Part shown: positions 1 to 9,470 of the stretch, one piece after another
Layout of the letters: each line of letters starts with the position of its first letter
Position numbering within the stretch: the first letter of the stretch is position 1
Source of the DNA: Russula earlei
Lineage: Eukaryota > Basidiomycota > Agaricomycetes > Russulales > Russulaceae
Assembly: GCA_025769875.1 (NCBI GenBank)
Contig: JAGFNK010001066.1
Location: 1-15,429, forward strand
DNA length: 15,429 nucleotides
Reading direction: 5' to 3'
The notes under the pieces: generated by a model
The model's input: the letters and a program-made list of their open reading frames with translations, nothing else
Told to the model about the DNA's origin: nothing
Databases searched by the model: none
Position numbers and translations under genes: made by a program

Positions 1-681
1 TAATCACACACCTGTGCATTTTCAACATAATGATGATACCATGGCCACCAAGTGGAAGTGGCATCACCAGCAACAGATCCAACTTACAAATTGCAATGGG
101 CCTCAAGGATGATACTAACAAGTACACTCTCTTCACTTAAGTTGATTTCTTGTACAGATAAGATAGCCTTTCTGAGGATTAGTGGCATTGCATCTGGGAC
201 TTAACTGCAAAGGCTGGACTTTGACTTCTCCATTACATGGCACCACCAACCAAAGCTGGTCATTGCCAAATCATTGCATGGTACATTCTTATCTGTTGTC
301 TTTCTCATTCTTAAATGGATCTCCTGTCAAAACTCACTTTGAACTATCAGTTCAACAGTGAGGGAGAAGCTCAGAGACAAGTTGGCTGGGTTCAAGGACA
401 AAGTTAGCAAAGAGCATGGTCCAAACAAGTAACAAGTACCAGAAAGGGACTGGTACTGGCTGGGAGAGGTGGTCACGGAGAGAGAGGGGCCAGATTGTAC
501 TAGATAGGGTGGTCACAAAGGAGTACCCTTGGTAATGGAGTGCCACAAATCAAATGGACAGTCTGAAGACTGTCCGCTACTTTATTGAGTGCTTATATAC
601 TACAAGGAAACTGCTAAATAGGGAACAAGTCATAACCTTGTTATCAAGCACAATTGACAGATGAGTAAGAAGTTGGAGTAT

Positions 682-715
682 GCTTACTGAGCATGCTCAG
701 TCATGCTCAGTAAGC
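682..715. repeat. Perfect 14-bp inverted repeat with 6-bp spacer
   Basis: GCTTACTGAGCATG at 682-695 is the exact reverse complement of CATGCTCAGTAAGC at 702-715. A nested 16-bp palindrome lies at 686-701. The octamer GAGTAAGA recurs close by, near 663, 720 and 742. Such clustered short repeats suit the subterminal region of a DNA transposon or a regulatory palindrome, but neither can be shown here. Confidence 0.7.
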
Positions 716-889
716 TGCTGAGTAAGAAGGCTTGTAGTGATGAGTAAGAGCTTTTAGTGTCCACATGTTCATTGCTTAGTACATGTGCAAAGCACCTGAT
801 TCATTTACTGTCAGTTAGTTTAGGGCTGGTCCTCTGAAGACTTGTGGTTTGGTCCAGGGAATAGAGTTGTCCATAAGGCCCTTATGTAG

Positions 890-942
890 TTCTATTAGGG
901 TCCTTAGAGTCAACCCTAATACTTCTATTAAGGTCCTTAGTA
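890..942 (+). repeat. Degenerate direct repeat, 33-bp period
   Basis: TTCTATTAGGGTCCTTAGAG at 890-909 recurs at 923-942 with four changes. Related GGTCCTTAG or GGGTCTTTAG strings continue to about 1,060, so this looks like the remains of a short tandem array inside the AT-rich stretch. Confidence 0.5.
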
Positions 943-1337
943 TTGCCTTATAGTTTGTTCTAAGGTTATTAGAGTTAGTCTGATAACACATTATAAGGCC
1001 TATAGTATCTTCATTAGTGCCTCTTGTAGAGCACTTTGGGTCATCCTAAAGGGTCTTTAGGGAGTCTATAATACTGTTTTATATTTCTAGAAGGGTTGCC
1101 ACTAAGTAGGGGCTTGCCCTTTTGTCCCATGTGAACAGGGTGGCATCATAGAGGCTGGGTTTCCTCTAATAAGGAAGGGTCCTTCAAGGGCCCTCTCCAG
1201 GAAATGGTTCATGACATCTCCTAGGCTCAAGAACACCATGGCTACTTCAAACATTTTCTCACATGGCTGGGCAATCAAAGAATTTAATTTATTAAGTCCA
1301 GCCTCAAGAACAAGCATGCCTATGCCCATAAACATGA

Positions 1338-1490
1338 ATATTTGCAGAAGTAACAAACTTGGGTGATGTAGCAAGTGATAAGGATGATGACAATGAGGAT
1401 GGCAAGGATGGCAAGGATGATGAAAATAAAGAAGACAATGAGGGTGAAGGTGACAACAACATGGGAGGGGATGCAGGGAGCTCAATGTAG
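1338..1490 (+). pseudogene. Acidic C-terminal coding fragment, unknown protein
   Basis: A 50-codon open frame follows an in-frame TGA at 1335-1337 and ends with TAG at 1488-1490. A TTTGCAG string just inside it (1341-1347) could be a splice acceptor, which would make this a last exon. The product is dominated by Asp, Glu, Lys and Asn, with a short repeat (DGKDGKDD) made by two copies of GGATGGCAA. I do not recognise it. Acidic low-complexity tails like this occur in transposon-derived basidiomycete proteins, but no upstream exon with a recognisable domain was found, so the fragment may be dead or not coding. Confidence 0.25.
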
Positions 1491-2671
1491 ACAACGATTG
1501 AAAATTTTATAACATGTATTTGGCATATATACTGATCTATATATAGTTAAAAATTCACAGCTAAAAGTATGAAACCTGATAATGAAACTACTACACAAGT
1601 GGATGAATAATTGCTATTCTGAAGAACCTGGAAAGTTGATAAAATTCAACCTGGGTAGAGGGGTGTTAATTTTGCCAGATATAAAGATGAAAACCAACCC
1701 ATAAGATGAATTTGGTGTGGTATAAATTGGGACAAAATTTGTGAGGAATTCATCCCATCAACTCATCCCTTACAAGTAGAAAAAAAACCCTCCTTTTTCA
1801 CTCCTTTGGTGGTAGATTTTCATGCTAATTCCTGATAAATTTTATTACATGAAAATCATCCCATAAACATATTATCTAAGTGTATGGAATATGGGATGAT
1901 CTTCCTACCATGTGGGTTGCATAGTGAATGCATTCCACAGCATCCACTTGTAATGTGCTGCCTACTAGCTCCTTCTCACTCCCCCTCTCACAGCCATTTT
2001 AAGATAATATAATTTTACTTTGAAATTTATCTCCTTTTGTTGTGTGTAATCAACCAAATAAACAAGTTATCTAAAAGAAAATAAGCATTACTTTTATCTG
2101 AGTGCGAAAGAAGGAAGCGAGTCGGAACATCTGCCACCGACGAAGCCGAGTTGTTGGTAACTTGCCTTATCTGGAGCGTGACACAGATGCGGAAAACCGC
2201 CAACTTCTGGTCATACAGTACCTTGTTTGCTGTGGTTGAGGCAATTCGATCAATTGTTGGATGGTGGATGGTTGCAGCGCAGCACCGCATGGTGCGAAAG
2301 GACAAATCCGAACCGGAAATAAACTTGTTCGTTTTTTTCCAGTCTTTTACCACATACTCATTCTAATTACATCTGTAGACTTATCGCTACAGGTCAGAAC
2401 ACTCGTCACTAATATTAGTATTTACCACAAGACTGAGACTCGTCACTACATCAGTTTCAATTCGAACGTCGTACGGATAACTCATCAGATCACGATCACT
2501 CGAGCAAAAGTACCAGTGCTCGCCTTTCCCATTGGTCTTCACTTGACATCATACCACACCCGAAATGACCTTCTGCTCCCCGTTCAAACGTATACCTTCG
2601 TCTCCAGGCTATGATCGGGCACCCAGCATTCTGAAAGATCTATGTCACATAATCTGTGACTTCAGGATGTC

Positions 2672-2677
2672 TATAAA
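2672..2677 (+). promoter_or_regulatory. TATA box of the upstream membrane-protein copy
   Basis: TATAAA lies 91 bp before the start codon inside a block conserved in both copies (TGTGACTTCAGG followed by TGTCTATAAAGGC). Its conservation at the same distance from the ATG (90-91 bp) in diverged paralogues supports a core promoter element. Confidence 0.6.
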
Positions 2678-3186
2678 GGCAGATACTCATGGGCCATGGC
2701 TCCCTAAAACGCTTTACGATCTAATCCCAGACCCCGGCGCATTCATCCTCCAGATTTTCCTACCGGGATGGCAAACCACAATGATCCCGCTATGATCGCA
2801 CAAGATCTTTGTACGTACCCTGCGCTGTCGCTAGAACTGCAAACCGAATGACCTTTTGACAGGGACAATGGCAAAGCTCTTCCTCGCTGTAAACGGACTT
2901 TACATGTACGTCTGCGCCACCAGTATTGTCCAGGTCCCGGGCCCAGGAGCATCGCCTAACTCGGCCATTCATTCTCCAGCTGGGAATTCTTCACGACCCT
3001 CGACTACGAGTGGAGTGTCATACAACAGCGTCGCCCATACCGGTGGACGATATGGGTCTGTAGCGAATGACACTTCTGCCTTTCGTTGCCGCCGTTTAAT
3101 TTTCCGTCCGGTATAGCTGTACTCCCTTACGCGCTTGGCCACTCTTATGGCCGTGGTCGTGAACCTGATCTCCTTGGACGTTACCA

Positions 3187-3192
3187 CCCCCC
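3187..3192 (+). other. C6 run carrying the frame-breaking extra base
   Basis: The upstream copy reads ACCACC then CCC CAT TAA. The intact copy reads ACC TCT CCC ATT AAC TGT. One C fewer in the run would restore the shared PINC motif at residues 79-82. No GT donor between the run and the stop can rescue the frame. Confidence 0.85.
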
Positions 3193-3534
3193 ATTAACTG
3201 TCAAGTGCGTATCTGTATCCCATCTTCGCACTTCTCATACCATGCTCTGACTGACCGATCCCAAGCTCAGGATCACCTTTGAACTTGTGAGTGTCTCTTT
3301 CGACGTGTGCAAAAGAGAGAACGATCAGCTCCTGTGTTTCGAATTTGTAGATCTTTTCCTACACTGCCCTTGCCACCGCTTCGGCTTTGATTGTGCTTCG
3401 AGTGTATGCGTGATAATTCTCACGAAGAAAGACGCTCATGGAGATTGTCAGAACCGCTCTTTGGAATAGAAATAAGATCGTTTCTGCGATCGCAATAAGC
3501 ACATGGATGGCCAACATTGCAACTCTTATTCGCG

Positions 3535-3588
3535 GCAAGTGCTTCCTGTGGTGATCTGGAATTGCTTATGAATGCGGCTTGATATCAG
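3535..3588 (+). other. GC-AG intron in the upstream membrane-protein copy
   Basis: The exon ends CGC G and the intron opens GCAAGT and closes ATATCAG. The aligned intron of the other copy (8149-8203) opens GTAAGT, so one T-to-C change made a GC donor. GC donors with an otherwise strong consensus are usually still spliced. Confidence 0.75.
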
Positions 3589-4626
3589 GTGTTGTACTGG
3601 TGAATTGTTAATTTCAACTATTCTGGAGCCCGTAGGCTTACCATGGCCAACCCTTAGCTCCATAGCGAATGGTCGCCTGTGAGCGACATGGGCACCTGCA
3701 ATATATCGAACACAACTGCCAGCAAACTCAACCTCATCATGTCGCTCTGTACCGACATAGTTCTGCTTGTCATCATGCTCATTGGTCTGCTCCGCTGGCG
3801 CCTTGGAGAAGGTGATGACGCTCCTTTGGCTCGCTTCCTTCGGATACAGGTAGGGTTGTCCCATTCCTTACCTCAAACTTGATTTCACACGGTAATCTAC
3901 ATTCATCAGGGTCTCATTTGGCTTTTAATTGCCACCGTCTCCTACTTCCTGCCGGTGGTAATTCTGGTTATGTTCTTGTTTCCCTCCTTTTCGCTCATCC
4001 CTATCTCACGTCACAGGTGTTCATTTCGTTGAACATTAATGGTAGTTAGTTTTATTGCTCTCAAGTCCAAAGGCACATTCTGATTGAACTCGGATCAACT
4101 TACCAGGTGCATTCAACCTCGTATGCTTGTTTTCGCTACGAGTGCAGGTGGTCATTGATTTTTCACACCTCTTTGCAGATGTTCCAGAATCCTGCTCTCA
4201 TCACTCTGTCGATTGCTGCAACAAGGATGTATCGCACCCTCACAGACTACGGTTCTCGAGACATGTAGGACCAACCCATCCCTTCGCTCCTCCAGCTGAC
4301 TGTGGTCGATAGATCTTTCTCAATGCCAAAAATAAGTGGTTTCACTTCGCCAGGGATCAATCGGATCCGTTCTGCACCCTTGTCGTCCGACCGATCGGAG
4401 GTGGTTGTGCGCATTGACTGCGAACAATATGGGACGTCACAGACCGGCCATTACAACTCGTATATCGTCACAGACGACCAGCTGCATGACAAACCACGTG
4501 TACGGAACGTCGAAGACGATGTAGAGAGCGGTGTTGAGAAATGAGGACTGCATTGGAACCGCGCCATGTCGAGTGCTAGTTCTTGCTGCCTTTCACGGTA
4601 CATATACTTATTTTAACCCCGACGGC

Positions 4627-6914
4627 CCATCGGCAAAACTACATCCAACTAGGAATGAATAGTCGGTTATGAGTAGTAGTCTCTCACATGATTCAATCAG
4701 TTCAGACAGTAATGGGATAGATGAAAAAATGTACAAGTCGGGAAATAGTGCATGACATTATCGTCCAACGGAATGGGCCAATTGCATGTAAAGTAAGGAA
4801 ACAAAAATTAGCTGTTTGGTACATCATGTACATTTAGGGCGTGTTTGAGATGAGCTGGTGCAGAGTATGAGATGGCGCGGGAGGAACAAGAGGAATGTTA
4901 ATGATAAGCATCTTCTCGGATGATGATGCGAATCCTCGTTATGAAGCGCACGGCGTGACGTCTCCCGGTCTGTGTATCCTGGCGCGATTGGCGTGCATCT
5001 GTAGTCGTTCTTTGATTGGCAAATCAGCCTCGTGCAGATCATGACTACTAGTCTCACCTCAGACATGTGACGATGCCACGCTGCTCGTACGACCCTGGAT
5101 GGCATGCCGAGCAGCACAGAGATGACGTCCAGGGTCAGAACCTGGGACAGCTAGGAATCCGTCGGCCGCGAAGATTGAATGAGTTGCAGGTCATGTTGGA
5201 GACAGGGATTCGGAAGACTTGGGCTCGGGCTGCCAAGGAGGAAATACCAGTACGCGGATGTGCTGTAGCAAACGCGAGGCACACTAGCACGGACAGATGG
5301 TTGGTTGGGAGGGGCGGAAATAGCTCCGAAGGGAGGTTGTGGCCGCAGGATTGAACCAGGTGTGGGTGTGGCGGAGAGCAAGACCTTCGATTTACCTTTG
5401 TCGCACGTGGTCGGCACTGGCAGTCGGGGCTACCATCGGTAAAGGTGGACAAGGGAAAAGTGGACGCACGAGCGTTGCTCATCGCCTTCCAGTTCAAAGA
5501 CCACGGGAAGGTAAACCGGTTGGGGAACAGTTTGTCAAGTCTTCAACCTGATCCCTGTTCTGTTGACGGCGGCTGTCACGGATCGTTCTGTTCGATGACC
5601 TGGGAAGCTAACAATATGGAATCCAACTCTCGTGCAGAATGGCAGCTGCGGTTCCCTGTCATTCTCCCCCCTCTGCCAACGTCCAATCGTTGGCATCGAG
5701 TGACGTGATTGTTCTCATGTCTGTAATATGGGTGCGCGAAGCAATTTGGCTCAACTCAGCGTTAGGATTACATGGACCCTTACCAATCGCAGATCCCGTG
5801 GAAGGCAAATAGCTTGCTCAAAAATGGGGTGATATTCAATTGAGGTTTGACGATGATTTGGGAAATCAAAAAGCGAAAAAACACTTGCAAGGAGCAACAA
5901 ACCACGGGACACTTGAATACTGGTGCGTGGTAGGCTACGAACCTCCCTCGTTCCGTTTATCGGAGAATAAGCAGAGTGCAAATCGAAACAAAGCTACATG
6001 AATTCAGAGGCGAGGAGTTCGGGGAATCCGCACTCGCAGAGTCGGAAACACGAGCGCAAGAGAGCCCCATACTTCATTGAATAGACCTGCCCATCGCAAA
6101 CTGATTCCGCATTTTCTGAGACATCAGAAGAACCTAAATAGCTGTGTCGATCTCATTCAGTCTGGCCGGGCTCTTGGCGAATAACTCGATGGGCGGCCTC
6201 CCTGTGTTGAGCCCCATAACGAACGGAGGCCGATGGAGACGGGAATGCTGAGGGAGGCGAGGGGTAAACAGAGCTATATTAAGGGCGATCAGCAAATGAG
6301 GGGCATGAGGAAGGTCAAGAGTGGGGGGAGATGCCCACTTCGTATTGATATCGTATACTTGTATCTCTGCTTCTGCTTCTGCATGTAAAGGAATCTCGTA
6401 AGCTCCCCATGTTGTGTGTTTGAACTGAACTCCAACCAAGGTTCGACTGTTGATGAGTACTCCCCCCTTCGTGATTGACTCTTGAGTGTAGAGGTAAAGC
6501 TTTATACCTGGTCTTACTGACTTATCCAGTGTCCGTTAGTGCAATGGGGCCTAATTTTGTTGGAAATATCGGGGTCACGTACAAGTGCGCATGCAAGCTC
6601 AATCGCTGCTTCCCCAATTCCCTAGTTATTTAATCTAATGCTGTCACGAGAGACGAAGTGGGTATCAGCGGGACGAGGCACGTCAGGTCGCATCGTGTGA
6701 GGGTGACAGGGCGACGAGAGGAGACACAGGCCACCACTGCCATGACAAAGTATCTGGTGGAAAGACCACCGAAAGGGTGTTGACGGTCAAAGGATGTCTG
6801 GTGTGCATCACTCGTAGTTCAAGGCTGCCAGTCAACTCGACGCGTGAGAACCTCAAATAAATTGGATCGGAGCCAGCATCCACCGGGCCAATAAATGGGG
6901 TTGAGGCTCAATGC
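4627..6914. other. Intergenic DNA between the duplicated copies
   Basis: I see no supportable gene in this 2.3-kb stretch. Open frames of 60-120 codons occur on both strands (for example minus 5135-5497 and minus 6134-6439), but they overlap one another, lack recognisable motifs and lack convincing splice-linked continuations. CRE-like TGACGTC strings occur near 4957 and 5124. A small inverted repeat (CCAACG...CGTTGG) lies at about 5679-5696. Spacer, a non-coding RNA or a fast-evolving small gene cannot be told apart here. Confidence 0.5.
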
Positions 6915-6985
6915 CATCAGTTTCAATTCAAACATCAGATCACAATCACCTAAGCAAAAGGTACAAGTCCTCGATATTCCCATCG

Positions 6986-7146
6986 ATCGCTTTGTACTCC
7001 AGGTTCAATCATCCCGGTAATTGACTTGTAAACTCCAACCGTTTACAGCTGTCCGATTTAGACCTGAACTCCGTCCCCCTTGCCAAATTTAAGGCCTTTT
7101 ATCTCAAAACGATTGCATGATGTCTCGTAAAGTCCCTTACGTCGTC
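6986..7146. other. Copy-specific 161-bp insertion upstream of the intact gene
   Basis: In the upstream copy the flanks CCCATT and GGTCTTCACTT are adjacent (about 2528-2544). Here they are separated by 161 bp with no coding character, roughly 130 bp before the conserved TATA box. Insertion here and deletion in the other copy are equally possible. It could give the two copies different upstream control. Confidence 0.6.
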
Positions 7147-7276
7147 GGTCTTCACTTAGTGATATTGCACCCGAAATGGATGGACCTTTTGCTCCCTGTT
7201 CAACATATACCTTCGCCTCCAGGCCATGATCAGGCACCCATCACTCCGAAAAATATACTCTGTGACTTCAGGTGTC

Positions 7277-7282
7277 TATAAA
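7277..7282 (+). promoter_or_regulatory. TATA box of the downstream membrane-protein gene
   Basis: TATAAA lies 90 bp before the ATG in the same conserved block as in the upstream copy (CTGTGACTTCAGG, then TGTCTATAAAGGCGGA). Position and context match between the diverged copies. Confidence 0.6.
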
Positions 7283-7371
7283 GGCGGACACTCATGCTTC
7301 TCTAAAACGCCTTACGATCTAATCCCAGATCCCGGTGCCAGTGCATTCATCCTCCAGAGTTTCCTACCGGG

Positions 7372-9154
7372 ATGGCAAACAACAATAATCCCGCAGTGAT
7401 TGCACAAGATTTTTGTACGTACCCTGCGCTGTCTCCAGAACTTGGAACACTGCAAACCCGCGCGATCTTCTGACAGGGATAGTCGGGAAGCTCTTCCTCA
7501 CTGTAAATGGACTTTACATGTACGTCTGCATTACCATTATTGTCCCAGGTCCCGGGTTCAGGTGCTCCGCGTGACTCGGCCGTTCATTTTCCAGCTGGGA
7601 ATTCTTCACGACACTCGACTACGAGTGGAGTGTCATACAACAGCGTCGCCCATACCGGTGGACGATATGGGTCTGTAGCGAATGACACTTCTGCCTTTCG
7701 TTGCCGCCGTTTAATTTTCCGTCCGGTATAGCTGTACTCCCTTACGCGCTTGGCCACTCTTATGGCCGTGGTCGTGAGCCTGATAAACTTGGACGTTACC
7801 TCTCCCATTAACTGTCATGTGCGTATTTGTGTCTCATCTTTGCACTCCACATACCACGCTCTGACCGACTTATCCCAAGCTCGGGGTCGCCTTTGCACTT
7901 GTGAGCGTCTCTTACAATGTGCCCAAAAGAAAGAGTCATAAGTTCCTGCGTTTCGAATCTCTAGATCTTTGCATACATTGCCGCCGCTGCGGCTTCGATG
8001 TTGGTTGTTCTGCGAGTGTACGTGCCATACTTCTCTCAAAGAAAGACGCTCATGGAGATTGTCAGAACCGCTATTTGGAATAGAAATAAGATCGTTTCTG
8101 CTATTGCAATAAGCACATGGATGGCCAATGTTGCAACCCTTATTCGTGGTAAGTGCTTCCTGCAGATGATACGGAATTGCTTATGAATGTGGTTTGATAT
8201 CAGGTATTGTGCTGGTGAATTATCAATTCTAACTATTCTGGAGTCTGTTGGCTTACTATGGCCAACCCTTAGCTGCATAGTGAATCGTCGCCTGTGAGCG
8301 ACATTGGCGAATGCTATGTACCGAACACAACTTCCAGCAGACTAACCTTCATCATGGCGCTCTGTATCGACATAGTCCTGCTTCTCATCATGCTCATTGG
8401 TCTGCTCCGCTGGCGCCTTGGAGAAGGTGACCAGATACCTATAGCTCGCTTCCTTTGGACACAGGTAGGGTTGTTCTAGTCCCTACCTCGATGTTCTTGA
8501 TTTCCCAGAGTAATCTACATTCGTCAGGGTCTCATTTGGCTTTTGATCACCACCATCTCCTACGTCCCGTTGGTGGTAAGTCTGGTTATGTCTTTGTTTA
8601 TCTCCTTTTCGTACATTACTATCTCATGTCACAGGTGTTCATCTCGTTAAACATCAATGGTAGTTATATTACTCTCCAGTCCAAAGACACATTGTGATTG
8701 AATTCGACCTAACCAGCTGCATTCAATATTGTATTCCTGTCTTTGCTACAATCGCAGACATTTGTTCTTACACCTCTCTGCAGTTGTTCCAGAATCCCGC
8801 TTTCGTCACTCTGTCAATTGCTTCCACAAGGATGTATCGCACGCTCACAGACTACGGTTCTCGAGACATGTAGGACAACCCCCCTCCCCTTTGCTCCTCC
8901 AGCTGACTGGGGTCGATAGGTTTTTCTCAATGCCAAAAATAAGTGGTTTCACTCCGCCAGAGACCAACCGGATCCGTTTTGCACCCATGTCGTCCAGCGA
9001 CCGATCGGAGGTGGTCGTGCGCACTGACTGCGAACGATATGGGACGTCACAGACTAGCCATTATAACTCGCATGTCATCAAAGACGGCCAGCTGCATGAC
9101 AAACCACATGGACGGAACGTCCAAGACGATGTAGAGAGCGGCGTTGAGAAATGA
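7372..9154 (+). CDS. Seven-segment membrane protein, basidiomycete family of unknown function
   Basis: Fourteen exons join in frame to 338 aa: 7372-7414, 7477-7519, 7595-7670, 7732-7818, 7880-7900, 7965-8017, 8066-8148, 8204-8214, 8273-8464, 8528-8575, 8635-8659, 8717-8730, 8784-8869, 8920-9154. Exons 8 and 12 are only 11 and 14 nt. All 13 introns are GT-AG, 48-75 bp. Family-like blocks are WEFFTTLDYEWSVIQ (30-44), PINC (79-82), IFAYIAAAAASMLVVLRV (91-108), AIWNRNKIV (110-118), IDIVLLLIMLIGLLRWRL (about 172-189), GLIWLL (204-209) and FQNPAFVTLSIASTRMYRTL (about 234-253). Hydrophobic segments fall near 15-36, 52-74, 88-107, 117-134, 165-187, 204-224 and 233-247, with a hydrophilic acidic tail of about 78 residues. 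The architecture resembles unnamed Agaricomycete proteins; the N-terminal part loosely recalls DUF6533 (from memory). It is probably a multipass membrane protein. A seven-segment layout is receptor-like, but no ligand or signalling role can be inferred. Confidence 0.88.
8870..8919 (+). other. Last intron whose donor carries an in-frame stop
   Basis: The donor reads ATGTAG, so retaining this intron ends the protein at GSRDM and removes the acidic C-terminal tail. The matching intron of the upstream copy (4265-4312) has the same ATGTAG. Both copies keep the downstream tail exon open with similar sequence, which supports splicing as the main form. Confidence 0.7.
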
Positions 9155-9291
9155 GGCCCGCAGGGGAAATCGCGCCACGTCGAACGCTAGGTTGCTGCTG
9201 CCTTTCACGATTCCCATACCTGTTTTAACCCCAACGGTTTCTTCTTAAGGACACTCAATACGATCGGTAACGTCGTCTAATTAGTGGTCTA

Positions 9292-9321
9292 TGAGAGGCC
9301 TGACATTGAGAGGCCTGACAT
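9292..9321 (+). repeat. Perfect 15-bp tandem duplication
   Basis: TGAGAGGCCTGACAT occurs twice back to back (9292-9306 and 9307-9321) without a mismatch, so the duplication is recent. The second copy ends in the ATG of the doubtful micro-gene at 9320. Confidence 0.9.
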
Positions 9322-9470
9322 GGAACGAGTCGAACTGGCCAGCTCCCGTGCGCTGCACCTCCCAGACTTCACCCTTGACGATATGTTTACTGTATGTATG
9401 CCGTCTTGGCGTCAAGAATTCGCGCGCCTCTCCGCAGCACTTCTTCACTTTCATCGTTAGTACTAGTTAG
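9320..9470 (+). CDS. Doubtful micro-gene with one possible intron
   Basis: From ATG at 9320 a frame runs 46 codons to TAG at 9458-9460. Its first 24 residues (MERVELASSRALHL, then PDFTLDDMFT) look protein-like. A good donor (GTATGT at 9392) and acceptor (CCGCAG ending 9437) define a 46-bp intron. Using it gives a 34-residue product ending at 9470. I do not recognise either form. It may be the remnant of a larger gene or chance. The lack of flanking exons keeps confidence low. Confidence 0.15.

Larger units (their letters stand above)
1..2050. other. AT-rich stretch with no intact gene, probably decayed transposon DNA
   Basis: This stretch is visibly richer in A and T than the rest and has no long open frame with convincing protein character. 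It contains short fragments that look once-coding: a plus-strand frame at 3-137, a basic fragment near 361-429 (residues REKLRDKLAGFKDKV), and an acidic tail at 1338-1490. It also has palindromic and direct repeats at 682-715 and 890-942. A minus-strand frame at 1102-1494 has a plausible C-terminal half, but its N-terminal half is a low-complexity His/Pro/Cys artefact of the acidic repeat on the other strand. Base composition changes near 2,050-2,120. I infer a decayed mobile element, but I found no terminal repeats, transposase motifs or target-site duplication. Confidence 0.4.
2768..4544 (+). pseudogene. Seven-segment membrane protein, upstream copy, frameshifted
   Basis: This is the paralogue of the gene at 7372-9154, with the same 14 exons: 2768-2810, 2863-2905, 2980-3055, 3117-3204, 3266-3286, 3351-3403, 3452-3534, 3589-3599, 3658-3849, 3910-3957, 4017-4041, 4107-4120, 4179-4264, 4313-4544. 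Thirteen exons keep the frame. Exon 4 has one C too many in the run 3187-3192, giving TAA at 3195-3197, so translation stops after 80 residues. Without that base the product would be 337 aa with about seven hydrophobic segments and a hydrophilic tail of about 75 residues. The ATG is chosen because MAN- and its context are shared with the other copy. Intron 7 begins with GC (GCAAGT), where the other copy has GTAAGT. Only one lesion exists and all splice sites survive, so the break is very recent or a homopolymer sequencing error. The function is unknown. Confidence 0.75.
2449..4626 (+). repeat. Upstream copy of a tandem segmental duplication
   Basis: This segment aligns colinearly with 6915-9237. 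The match starts at CATCAGTTTCAATTC and ends near the string TTTTAACCCC about 80 bp after the stop codon. It includes the promoter, all exons and introns and the 3' flank of one membrane-protein gene. Coding parts are well conserved and most introns have drifted, so the duplication is old. The copy lacks a 161-bp stretch (6986-7146) present upstream of the other gene. Confidence 0.85.
6915..9237 (+). repeat. Downstream copy of the tandem segmental duplication
   Basis: This is the counterpart of 2449-4626, in the same orientation. It includes promoter, 14 exons and about 80 bp of 3' flank. It has 161 bp (6986-7146) absent upstream. A 164-bp core (7614-7777) is identical to 2999-3162 including a whole intron, which stands out against the drifted neighbouring introns. 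Confidence 0.85.

Noticed and set aside
1102..1494. Minus-strand 130-codon frame
   Set aside because: Its N-terminal half is His/Pro/Cys low complexity produced by the acidic GAT/GAG repeat on the other strand. The C-terminal half looks more protein-like but has no recognisable family.
2027..2353. Minus-strand 108-codon frame at the composition boundary
   Set aside because: Its composition changes along its length and it spans the change from AT-rich to ordinary DNA; no motif.
5135..5497. Minus-strand 120-codon frame between the duplicated copies
   Set aside because: It overlaps other frames of similar length on both strands and shows no motif or spliced continuation.
6134..6439. Minus-strand 101-codon frame
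   Set aside because: Some protein-like runs (FVMGLNTGRPPIELFAKS), but no family I recognise and no supporting exons; kept only as a weak possibility.
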